This document shows positions 55,566-62,970 of a stretch of 64,000 nucleotides of DNA, in pieces. The stretch's first letter is position 1. Each line of letters begins with the position of its first letter. The position numbers and the translations under genes are program-made. Location: NCBI RefSeq assembly GCF_000981225.1, contig NZ_LAJC01000022.1, forward strand, positions 1 to 64,000, in the 5' to 3' direction. The stretch comes from Allosalinactinospora lopnorensis. GTDB taxonomy: Bacteria > Actinomycetota > Actinomycetes > Streptosporangiales > Streptosporangiaceae. The notes below the pieces were generated by a model. It ran no database searches, was not told the DNA's origin, and saw nothing but the letters and a program-made list of their open reading frames with translations.

Positions 55566-56810
55566 ATGTTGCGCCGCTTGGTAACGACCGCCCTGCTGAC
55601 CGCAGGGTTCACCGCCGTAATGGCGACCTCCGCAGGCGCCGCCGAGGCCCCCAGCGAGAACGAGGTCGCCGACGCTCTGCAGAGCGACCACCTCTACGTC
55701 GAAGAGAGCATTACCGACGAGCAGTTCCCCCAGGAGGAACGCGACGCCCTGGCCCAGACGGCCGAAAGCGCCGATTCCCCCGTCTACTACGTGCTCCTGT
55801 CCGACGGGACCTTCAGGTCTCAGACCACGCTCGAGAACTTCATGGACGGGGTCATGGACGAGGTCGGCGACGGCGTCTACGCCGGTTTCGCCGGCAGCCA
55901 GGGGTACTTTGTCGAGTCTCCCAACCTTGAGGAGTCCGCCGTCCAGGAGATCGGAACCGACGCCAGGGCGGCCGGCAACGACAACCAGGCCGACACGCTC
56001 GCGGCCATCCCCGACGCGATCGAGGCTCAGGAGTCCGGCGAGGCCGCGTCCGCGGTCTTCGGCGCGGTGCTGCTCGGCCTGCTCGCGCTGGCCATCGCCG
56101 GCGGAGGGTACTTCCTGTACAGCTCCAAGAAGAAGCGCGAGGCCCAGAAGGCCAAGGAACTCGCCGAGATCAAGCAGATGGCGAACGAGGACGTCGTCCG
56201 CCTGGGCGAGGACGTCGCACGCCTGGACATCGATCTCGGCAAGGTCGACGACGCCACGCGCACCGACTACTCCAACGCAATGGACTCCTACGACCGGGCC
56301 AAGACCCTGCTCGACACGATCAAGGAGCCCCAAGAGATCCAGCAGGTCACCAACGCCCTGGAGGACGGCCGCTACTCCATGGTGGCCACCCGTGCGCGGA
56401 TGAACGGCGAACCGGTGCCCGAGCGGCGCCAGCCGTGCTTCTTCAACCCGCAGCACGGGCCCTCGCAGCAGGACGTCATGTGGGCGCCGCCCGGCGGCAC
56501 CTCCCGCTCCGTTCCGGCCTGCGCCTCCTGCGCGCAGGCGGTGCTGTCCGGCCACGACCCCGATGTCCGCATGGTCGAGGTCGACGGCCAGCGTCGCCCC
56601 TACTACGACGCCGGCCCCGCCTACGCTCCCTATGCCGGCGGCTACTTCGGCATGGACATGATGATGGGCATGTTCACCGGCATGATGATGGGCTCCATGA
56701 TGGGGTCCATGATGGGCGGCGGGATGATGGCCGGCGACATGGGCGGTGACATGGGCGGCGGCGATTTCGGTGACTTCGGGGGCGGCGACTTCGGCGGGTT
56801 CGACTTCTGA
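55566..56810 (+). CDS. Membrane protein with signal peptide, Cys motif and Met/Gly-rich tail
   Basis: A 414-residue protein of no known function. A signal peptide (residues 1-26, ending SAGAAEA) is followed by an outside domain to about 165, a membrane helix (GAVLLGLLALAIAGGGYFLY), a charged coiled-coil-like cytoplasmic region (KKKREAQKAKELAEIKQMAN), a Cys-containing patch (CFFNPQHGPS and VPACASCAQAVLSGH), and a tail rich in Met and Gly (GMFTGMMMGSMMGSMMGGGM) ending in GDFGGGDFGGFDF. The outside domain may be TPM-like, a weak guess. A hairpin terminator follows. Confidence 0.85.
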   Translation: MLRRLVTTALLTAGFTAVMATSAGAAEAPSENEVADALQSDHLYVEESITDEQFPQEERDALAQTAESADSPVYYVLLSDGTFRSQTTLENFMDGVMDEVGDGVYAGFAGSQGYFVESPNLEESAVQEIGTDARAAGNDNQADTLAAIPDAIEAQESGEAASAVFGAVLLGLLALAIAGGGYFLYSSKKKREAQKAKELAEIKQMANEDVVRLGEDVARLDIDLGKVDDATRTDYSNAMDSYDRAKTLLDTIKEPQEIQQVTNALEDGRYSMVATRARMNGEPVPERRQPCFFNPQHGPSQQDVMWAPPGGTSRSVPACASCAQAVLSGHDPDVRMVEVDGQRRPYYDAGPAYAPYAGGYFGMDMMMGMFTGMMMGSMMGSMMGGGMMAGDMGGDMGGGDFGDFGGGDFGGFDF

Positions 56811-56835
56811 GCGGCTCCGCCCCCGTATCGGCTGA

Positions 56836-56862
56836 ACGGGCCCCGGCACGGCCGGGGCCCGT
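56836..56862 (+). terminator. Rho-independent-type terminator
   Basis: A 12-base perfect inverted repeat (ACGGGCCCCGGC and its complement) with a three-base loop, followed by TTCGTT. It starts 26 bases after the stop of the Met/Gly-rich membrane protein and also lies 70 bases past the end of the convergent flavoprotein gene. Confidence 0.8.
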
Positions 56863-56932
56863 TTCGTTGCCGGCCACCCAGAGGGGGCGCTGTTCCCAGG
56901 GGACCGGTGCGGGCCCTGGTGGGGCCTGCCGG

Positions 56933-58315
56933 CTACTCGGGTGACGCCTGCATGAGGGAGCGTGCGGCCTCGGTGACACTGCCGGAGAGGGACGGGTAGA
57001 TCGCGAAGGTGTGGGCGAGCTCGTCAACGGTGAGGCGCTGCTGGACGGCCAGGGAGACTCCGAGGATGAGTTCACTGGCGCGCGGGCCGACGATGACCCC
57101 GCCGAGCACGATGCCGGTGTGCTGCCGGCAGATCAGCTTGACGAAGCCGTCCTTGGTGTTGTGCATCTTCGCGCGCGGGTTGGTGTCCAGCGGCAGGTTG
57201 ACGATGCGGGCGTCGACTTTGCCGGAGCGGACGTCCTCCTCGGTGGCCCCGACGGACGCCAGCTCCGGATGGGTGAACACGGTCGCGGCCACGGTGGAGA
57301 GCTTCAGCGGGGACACCGCCTCCCCCAGGGCGTGCCACATCGCGATGCGGCCCTGCATGGCGGCCACAGAGGCCAGCATGTTCACCCCGGTGCAGTCGCC
57401 CGCGGCGTACACTCCCGGGGTCGAGGTCCGCGACACCCGATCGACCTGGATGAACCCGCCCTTGTCGAGGCGGACACCGATCTCTTCAAGGCCGAGGTTC
57501 ACGGTGTTGGGGATCATCCCCACGGTCATGAGGCAGTGGCTGCCCGCGATCGTCCGGCCGTCGGACAGGGACACCTCGACCCCGTCCCCGGTGTTGGTGA
57601 CCGATTGCGCGCGCGTGTTGCCGAGCACGTTCATGCCCCGGCGCCGAAAGACGCCTTCCAGCACCTCGGCCGCGTCGGCGTCCTGGGTGGGCATCACCCG
57701 GTCGCGGGAGGAGACCAGGGTGACCTCGGAGCCGAGCGCCTGGTAGGCGTTGGCGAACTCGGCGCCGGTGACACCGGATCCGACCACGATGAGCTTCTCC
57801 GGCAGCGAGTCGAGGTCGTAGAGGTGCCGCCAGGTGAGGATGCGTTCGCCGTCGGGTTTGGCGGTGGGCAGCTCGCGCGGGTGGGCGCCGGTGGCGACAA
57901 GCACGACGTCGGCGTGGAGGCGCTGGTCGCCGACCGCGACGATGCGCGGATCGACCAGCCTTCCCTCGCCGGGGATGATCTCGACCCCCTCTTTGGCCAG
58001 GCGGGCGGCGGTGTCCTCGGACTGCGCCTTCGCGAGACGTTTCACCCGGGGATTGACGACCGTCATGTCCACATCGATGGCGCCCTTGCCGCTGGGGTCG
58101 TCGACGATGTGGATCCCGAGCTCGTCGGCCTCCTTGACGTAGGTCCTCCGGACCGACGTCGCGATGAGTGTCTTGGACGGCATGCAGTCCGTCAGAACGC
58201 AGGCGCCTCCGATACCGTCGCGATCCACTACCGTTACGTCCGCGCCGAGTTGTGATGCGACCAGGGCCGCCTCGTACCCTCCGGGCCCACCACCGATGAT
58301 CACGACCTTCGTCAC
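56933..58315 (-). CDS. lpdA: NAD(P)H-quinone dehydrogenase, LpdA type flavoprotein disulfide reductase
   Basis: A 460-residue flavoprotein: FAD fold VVIIGGGPGGYEAALVASQL, redox motif GGACVLTDCMPSK with Cys39 and Cys44, NAD fold IVVGSGVTGAEFANAY, and FAD site TSTPGVYAAGDCTGVNML. It is closest by memory to M. tuberculosis LpdA (Rv3303c), which reduces quinones. The usual C-terminal catalytic His of dihydrolipoamide dehydrogenases is Tyr here (FAIYPSLSGSVTEAAR, near residue 440), as in LpdA. Unlike what I recall for Rv3303c, both redox cysteines are kept. Confidence 0.88.
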   Translation of the reverse strand: MTKVVIIGGGPGGYEAALVASQLGADVTVVDRDGIGGACVLTDCMPSKTLIATSVRRTYVKEADELGIHIVDDPSGKGAIDVDMTVVNPRVKRLAKAQSEDTAARLAKEGVEIIPGEGRLVDPRIVAVGDQRLHADVVLVATGAHPRELPTAKPDGERILTWRHLYDLDSLPEKLIVVGSGVTGAEFANAYQALGSEVTLVSSRDRVMPTQDADAAEVLEGVFRRRGMNVLGNTRAQSVTNTGDGVEVSLSDGRTIAGSHCLMTVGMIPNTVNLGLEEIGVRLDKGGFIQVDRVSRTSTPGVYAAGDCTGVNMLASVAAMQGRIAMWHALGEAVSPLKLSTVAATVFTHPELASVGATEEDVRSGKVDARIVNLPLDTNPRAKMHNTKDGFVKLICRQHTGIVLGGVIVGPRASELILGVSLAVQQRLTVDELAHTFAIYPSLSGSVTEAARSLMQASPE

Positions 58316-58585
58316 GTCCGCTTCACTCCTTCAGGGCGGTCAGGCGCCTCGGGCCGGGATCGCCGGCCGCCTCGGCTCCCACCACCCGGATATTTCGTGG
58401 TGCTCGCCTGTCGCACTACTATTCTCCGTCATCCTCGCCGTGACCGCGTCATGGAAGCCGAGGTAGGAGCGCCCTTCTCCCCGCGCCGTACCGGAACGCG
58501 GGCCGCGTTCGCCCGCCAACGGAGATGGGCGCCTGCCCTGCGTGGCGCTCGGGCACGGCCCATCGCCGGGAGTACGCTCCAGAAT

Positions 58586-59416
58586 GTGAGCGAATCCACG
58601 CACGACCGTCCCGAAATGTGGACGGCTGGCGCGAAGGAACTGGCGGCCGAGGCGGCGGAACATCTGAAGTACCGGTGCGGCGCCGACAGCTATGAGGCTG
58701 TGGTCGTACTCGGTTCGGGGTGGAGCGGAGCCGCCGAGTCGCTGGGGCTGTCGGACATCGAACTCGACATGTCGGAACTGCCGGGGTTCGTCGCTCCAAG
58801 GGCCACCGGGCACTCGCCGAAGGTGCGCAGCATGTGGGTCGGCACGAAGCGGATCGCCGTGTTCCTCGGCCGCACGCACCTCTACGAGGGGCACGGCGCC
58901 ATGCAGGTCGCCCACGCCGTGCGCACCGGAATCGCAGCAGGGGCCGGGGTCGCGCTCCTCACCGGGTCCGCGGGGTCCCTGCGCACCGACTTCGCCGTGG
59001 GGCAACCCGTCATCGTGCGCGACCACATCAACCTCACGGGCACGTCGCCCCTGTTGGGGCCGGACTTCGTCGACCTGAGCAACGCCTATGCCCCCTGGCT
59101 GCGCGACGTCGCCCGCGAGGCGGACGAGGCGCTGACCGAAGGCATCTACGCGGCGCTACCCGGACCCCAGTTCCAGACACCAGCGGAGCTGGCCATGCTG
59201 CGCAGCGCGGGGGTCGACCTGGTGGGGCACTCCCTCGCGCTGGAGACCATCGCCGCTGTGGAAATGGGCGCCGAGGTCCTGGGACTCGCCATGGTCAGCA
59301 ACGACGCGATCGGCGCCGTGTTCGAGGGGGTCGACTCCGAGCAGGCGCTCAGTGTGGTCCAGCAGCGCGCCCGGAACCTGGGCGAGCTGCTGAACAGGGT
59401 CCTGCTGCGGGTCTGA
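58586..59416 (+). CDS. Purine nucleoside phosphorylase, variant base site
   Basis: A 276-residue trimeric-type PNP: phosphate loop VVLGSGWSGAAE, GRTHLYEGHGAMQVAHAVR, LTGSAGSL (usually TNAAGGL), and GPQFQTPAELAMLRSAGVDL then VGHSLALETIAA. The Glu that normally contacts the purine (in GPxYETPAE) is Gln197, and the Met of VGMS is His215; Asn239 is kept. The enzyme should split purine nucleosides with phosphate, but base preference may differ. The GTG at 58586 fits the family start. It is divergent from lpdA. Confidence 0.85.
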   Translation: MSESTHDRPEMWTAGAKELAAEAAEHLKYRCGADSYEAVVVLGSGWSGAAESLGLSDIELDMSELPGFVAPRATGHSPKVRSMWVGTKRIAVFLGRTHLYEGHGAMQVAHAVRTGIAAGAGVALLTGSAGSLRTDFAVGQPVIVRDHINLTGTSPLLGPDFVDLSNAYAPWLRDVAREADEALTEGIYAALPGPQFQTPAELAMLRSAGVDLVGHSLALETIAAVEMGAEVLGLAMVSNDAIGAVFEGVDSEQALSVVQQRARNLGELLNRVLLRV

Positions 59417-59473
59417 CCGGGCGGGTCCGGCGGATCGGGAAGGGACCCCGTCCCTCCGCGCCGGGGCACAGAG

Positions 59474-59496
59474 GTCCCTCCCCGAGGAGGAGGGAC
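59474..59496 (+). terminator. Hairpin downstream of the PNP gene
   Basis: An eight-base perfect inverted repeat (GTCCCTCC and GGAGGGAC) with a seven-base loop, 57 bases after the PNP stop. A possible terminator; weaker than the others in the window. Confidence 0.45.
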
Positions 59497-59867
59497 ACCC
59501 GACCAGCCGAAGCGCCACATCGCGCCCCGGACTGGCACCGGCGAGCCCGCGCCCGGCATCTGCGTGGAGAGCAGCATCCCGAGGCCGGCGACGGGTCGGC
59601 GTCGGCCGCGGATACGGCCGTTGTGTCCTCGCACGGCCCGGAGAGTCCCCGCGAACTCGCGGAAAGCCGGTCCGCGCCTCCTCCTCGATGGTGCGCCGGC
59701 ACGGCTCCGACCGGGTTCATCCCCGCGATTCGTCCCGGACGGCACCGAACACGAGTGGCGATTCGTGTCCGCCGGCGCACCCTTTTTCCAGTTGACCGCA
59801 ACGCCCGCGGAACCCGGCACCTGGCGGCGCCCATGGTGTCCGAGTGGTCACCCGAACCCCGAATTCC

Positions 59868-59886
59868 TTAGGCATGCCTTACCTAG
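59868..59886. promoter_or_regulatory. Iron-box-like site (DmdR/IdeR type)
   Basis: TTAGGCATGCCTTACCTAG matches 16 of 19 positions of the actinobacterial iron-box consensus TWAGGTWAGSCTWACCTWA. It includes the perfect palindrome AGGCATGCCT. No gene starts next to it on either strand in a believable way, so its target is unclear. Confidence 0.4.
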
Positions 59887-59962
59887 CCAGCATTTCCCGG
59901 CCGAAGTCAAGCCTTCGGGAAAAACGCGTCGGAAGCCCGCGCCCCCGGGACCCTGCGGGGTG

Positions 59963-60586
59963 TCAGCCCAGCACCACCACCAACAGCACGAGCAGCGGCC
60001 CGGCGAGCGCCGCGACCGGACCGGGCGACCAGGTGGTCGTCGGGGCGGTGGGAACCGCGGGGCCGCCCGCATCCCCTGCCGGTTCCCCGGCCGCGCTCGC
60101 GGCCACAGCGGTCATCGGCCGCGCCTTGCGCTTCTCCGCCTCGTCCCGGAGCCGCTTCGCCGCGAAGTCCACCGGCCGCATCGTGCGCGGATCGTCCTCC
60201 TCCGTGCCCGGATCGACGTAGCCGCCGGCGCGGCGCAGGTTGTCGCGGACCTTCCGGCGCTTGGTCTCGCGCAGCGCCCAGGAGCGGAACACCGCGCCAT
60301 CGGCGTGCACGCGCAGCACGTCGGTAACGTCGGCCCAGGTGAACGCCGACCACGGCACGAACGTTTCGCGCAGCGGGTTGACCAGTCGGACACCGTGCTC
60401 GGTGGGGACGACACACGGCCGCAGCCAGAGAACATAGGTCCCGCCCACCGTGAGCAGCAGGACCGCGCCGGGGATCAGCGCGTTGAAATCGCCTTCGCTG
60501 ACCACGAGGTCGACCAGCAGCAGGGCCGCGACGCCGACCCACACCCATCCGAGGACACGGGGCAGCGGTGCGGTCAGGGGCTTCAA
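59963..60586 (-). CDS. PH-domain membrane protein
   Basis: A 207-residue protein: two hydrophobic helices ([39 protein letters not shown]), a bacterial PH domain ([36 protein letters not shown]), a basic stretch and a C-terminal Ala/Pro-rich part ending in a hydrophobic helix. The start is a TTG overlapping the TGA of the repaired adenosine deaminase frame. Read as written, the frame runs straight on from the frameshifted deaminase, giving an apparent fusion that is almost certainly false. Confidence 0.75.
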   Translation of the reverse strand: MKPLTAPLPRVLGWVWVGVAALLLVDLVVSEGDFNALIPGAVLLLTVGGTYVLWLRPCVVPTEHGVRLVNPLRETFVPWSAFTWADVTDVLRVHADGAVFRSWALRETKRRKVRDNLRRAGGYVDPGTEEDDPRTMRPVDFAAKRLRDEAEKRKARPMTAVAASAAGEPAGDAGGPAVPTAPTTTWSPGPVAALAGPLLVLLVVVLG

Positions 60587-61678
60587 TCGGCCGCCCACTT
60601 CAGCCGCGCGAAGCCCGGTTTGATCTTCCCGTTGATGAGCGCAAGCCGCTCGTCGAAGCAGGAACGCCGACTTCATCGCGTTGACGGTGAACCACTGCAG
60701 GTCGTCCCAGTCGTACCCGAACGCGTCCACGAGCTTCGCGAACTCCTCGGTCATGGTGGTCCCGCTCTGCAGCCGGTTGTCGGTGTTGACCGTGACGCGG
60801 AACCACAGCCGGCTCAGCAGACCGATCGGATGCTCCTCGATCGAGAGGGCCGCCCCGGTCTGCACGTTGGAGCTGGGGCACATCTCCAGCGGCACACGCT
60901 TGTCGCGGACGTAGCGGGCCAGCCGCCCTATCTGGACCTTGCCGTCGCCGACCTCCTCGATGTCGTCGACGATCCGCACCCCGTGCCCGAGGCGGTCGGT
61001 GCCGCACCACTGCAGCGCCTCCCAGATCGACGGCAGCCCGAACGCCTCGCCCGCGTGGATCGTGAAGTGGGCGTTCTCCCGCCGCAGGTACTCGAAGGCG
61101 TCCAGGTGCCGGGTGGGCGGGTAACCGGCCTCCGCCCCCGCGATGTCGAAACCGACCACGCCCACGTCGCGGTAGCGCACCGCCAACTGGGCGATCTCCA
61201 GGGAGCGGGCGGCGTGCCGCATCGCCGTCAGGAGCGTGCCGACACGGATCGAGCGGCCCTGGCCGGCGGCCCGGTCCTGGCCGAGCTGGAACCCCTCCAG
61301 GACCGCCTCGACGACCTGGTCCAGTGTCAGTCCCGCTTCGAGGTGCTGTTCAGGCGCATAGCGGATCTCGGCGTAGACGACGCCGTCGGCCGCGAGGTCC
61401 TCGGCGCACTCGGCCGCCGTCCGTACCAGCGACTCGCGGGTCTGCATCACCCCGACGGTGTGCCGGAACGTCTCCAGGTAGCGCTCCAGCGAACCGGAGT
61501 CGGAGGCCCCGCGGAACCACGCCGCGAGCTCCTCGGAGTCTTTCGTGGGCAGATCGGCGTAACCGGCGGATTCGGCCAGCTCCACGATCGTCTGCGGACG
61601 CAGCCCGCCGTCGAGGTGCTCGTGTAGCAGCACCTTGGGTGCCTGGCGGATCTGCTCCCGGGTCAGCTTTTGGCTCAT
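60583..61678 (-). pseudogene. add: Adenosine deaminase, frameshifted near the C-terminus
   Basis: A metal-dependent deaminase of about 365 residues: [52 protein letters not shown] and [14 protein letters not shown], i.e. all zinc and catalytic residues. At 60655-60662 the frame breaks after NAMKSAFL; another frame reads [16 protein letters not shown] and stops at 60583. Two added C (CTGCCCTTCGAC, giving the usual SAFLPFDERL) or one dropped base mends it. It turns adenosine into inosine, which the PNP next door could split. Uncorrected, it appears fused to the next gene. Confidence 0.88.
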
Positions 61679-61710
61679 GCGTCTCAGGATGCCACCTGGT
61701 GCCCGCCCGG

Positions 61711-62952
61711 TCAGGCGAGCGCGGTGTCTTCCACCGGGTCCTCGCTGCGCGGGCGGGAGCACTCCGACAGAGCGGTGAGCGCGGTGGCCACCATGAGCTG
61801 CACACCGGTACCGATCGCGCGCTCATCCACGTCGAAGGTACCCCGGTGCAGGTCCAGCATCGGCTCGTCCGAGTTGGACGAGTGGGTGCCCAACCGGGCC
61901 AGGGCTCCCGGGACCTGCTCCAGGTACCAGGCGAAGTCCTCGCCCCCAAGGCTCTGCGGGGTACTGGCCAGCGACTCCTGGCCCAGCGTCTGGGTGCAGG
62001 CGTCGCGCAGCATCCGCACGCTGCCCGCCTCGTTGACGGTGGGCGGGACACCGCGCCGGTAGTCCACCTCGGCTGTGGCCCCGTACGGGGCCACAGCCGA
62101 GTCCACCAGCTCTTTCACCAGATCGGGGGCGGAATGCCAGGCCTCGTCGTCCAGGCAGCGCACGGTTCCCTCGGCGACGGCGTCGTCGGGGATCACGTTG
62201 GGCGCCGAACCCGCACTGGCCCTGCCCCACACCAGGCTGAAACCGGCGCGCGGATCGACCCGGCGCGACAGGGCGGCGGGCAGCTCCGTCACGACCTTGC
62301 CGAGGGCGTAGACGAGGTCGGACGACAGGTGCGGCCGGGCCGTGTGCCCGCCGGGACCCGACAACCGGACCATGAGCTGGTCGCAGGCGGCCGTTATAGG
62401 GCCGACGCGCAGCCCCACCTGCCCGGCGTACAAGCGCGGATCGCAGTGCAGCGCGAAGATGCGCTCGACGTCGTCGATCGCGCCCGCGCTGATGACCTCG
62501 CGGGCCCCGCCCGGCATCTCCTCAGCGGGCTGGAAGATCAGCCGCACCCTGCCCGGCAGCGCACCCGCGCGGGCCTGCTGGGCGAGGAACATACCGCTGG
62601 CGAGCAGGATCGTCGTGTGGACGTCGTGCCCGCAGGCGTGCGCCGCACCGGGGACCGTGGACCGGTAGGGAACATCCTTCTCGTCGGTCATCGGCAGCGC
62701 GTCGATGTCACCGCGCAGCGCGACGACCGGGCCGTCACCGGAGCCGACGTCACAGGTGAGGCCGGTGCCATGGGGAAGCACCTTCGGCGACAGCCCGAAC
62801 CCGCGCAACCGTTCCACGAGCCGCTGTGTCGTCCGGTGTTCAGCGAAGGCCAGTTCGGGGTGCATGTGGAGGTCACGACGGAACCCCACGAACTCGCGCT
62901 CCTGCCGAGCCAGAAAGGCTGTCAACTGTTCCCGCAGGTCACGCCCCTGCAT
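61711..62952 (-). CDS. M20-family amidohydrolase
   Basis: A 413-residue protein with the M20D pattern: [66 protein letters not shown], and [16 protein letters not shown]. These enzymes remove acyl or amino-acid groups from amides (hippurate, N-acyl amino acids, indole-acetyl conjugates); the substrate here is unknown. No signal peptide. It lies 32 bases upstream of add in the same direction and 18 bases after the GCS2-type gene, so the three may be one transcript. Confidence 0.9.
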   Translation of the reverse strand: MQGRDLREQLTAFLARQEREFVGFRRDLHMHPELAFAEHRTTQRLVERLRGFGLSPKVLPHGTGLTCDVGSGDGPVVALRGDIDALPMTDEKDVPYRSTVPGAAHACGHDVHTTILLASGMFLAQQARAGALPGRVRLIFQPAEEMPGGAREVISAGAIDDVERIFALHCDPRLYAGQVGLRVGPITAACDQLMVRLSGPGGHTARPHLSSDLVYALGKVVTELPAALSRRVDPRAGFSLVWGRASAGSAPNVIPDDAVAEGTVRCLDDEAWHSAPDLVKELVDSAVAPYGATAEVDYRRGVPPTVNEAGSVRMLRDACTQTLGQESLASTPQSLGGEDFAWYLEQVPGALARLGTHSSNSDEPMLDLHRGTFDVDERAIGTGVQLMVATALTALSECSRPRSEDPVEDTALA

Positions 62953-62970
62953 GCGAGGGCCCTCTCTTCC

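Larger units (their letters stand above)
59417..59962. other. Long convergent intergenic region
   Basis: 546 bases between the PNP gene (plus) and a PH-domain gene (minus), both ending here. Several open frames cross it but none has protein-like character or a ribosome-binding site. It holds a hairpin (59474-59496) and an iron-box-like site (59868-59886). It may be the remains of a lost gene. Confidence 0.5.

Noticed and set aside
55566-56810. Glycine-rich tail as a microsatellite or CRISPR-like repeat
   Set aside because: The repeats are irregular and in frame within a protein gene; no spacer-repeat pattern exists.
59146-59820. Minus-strand open frame starting near the iron box
   Set aside because: It runs antisense into the PNP gene, has Arg/Pro/Ser-rich composition and no ribosome-binding site.
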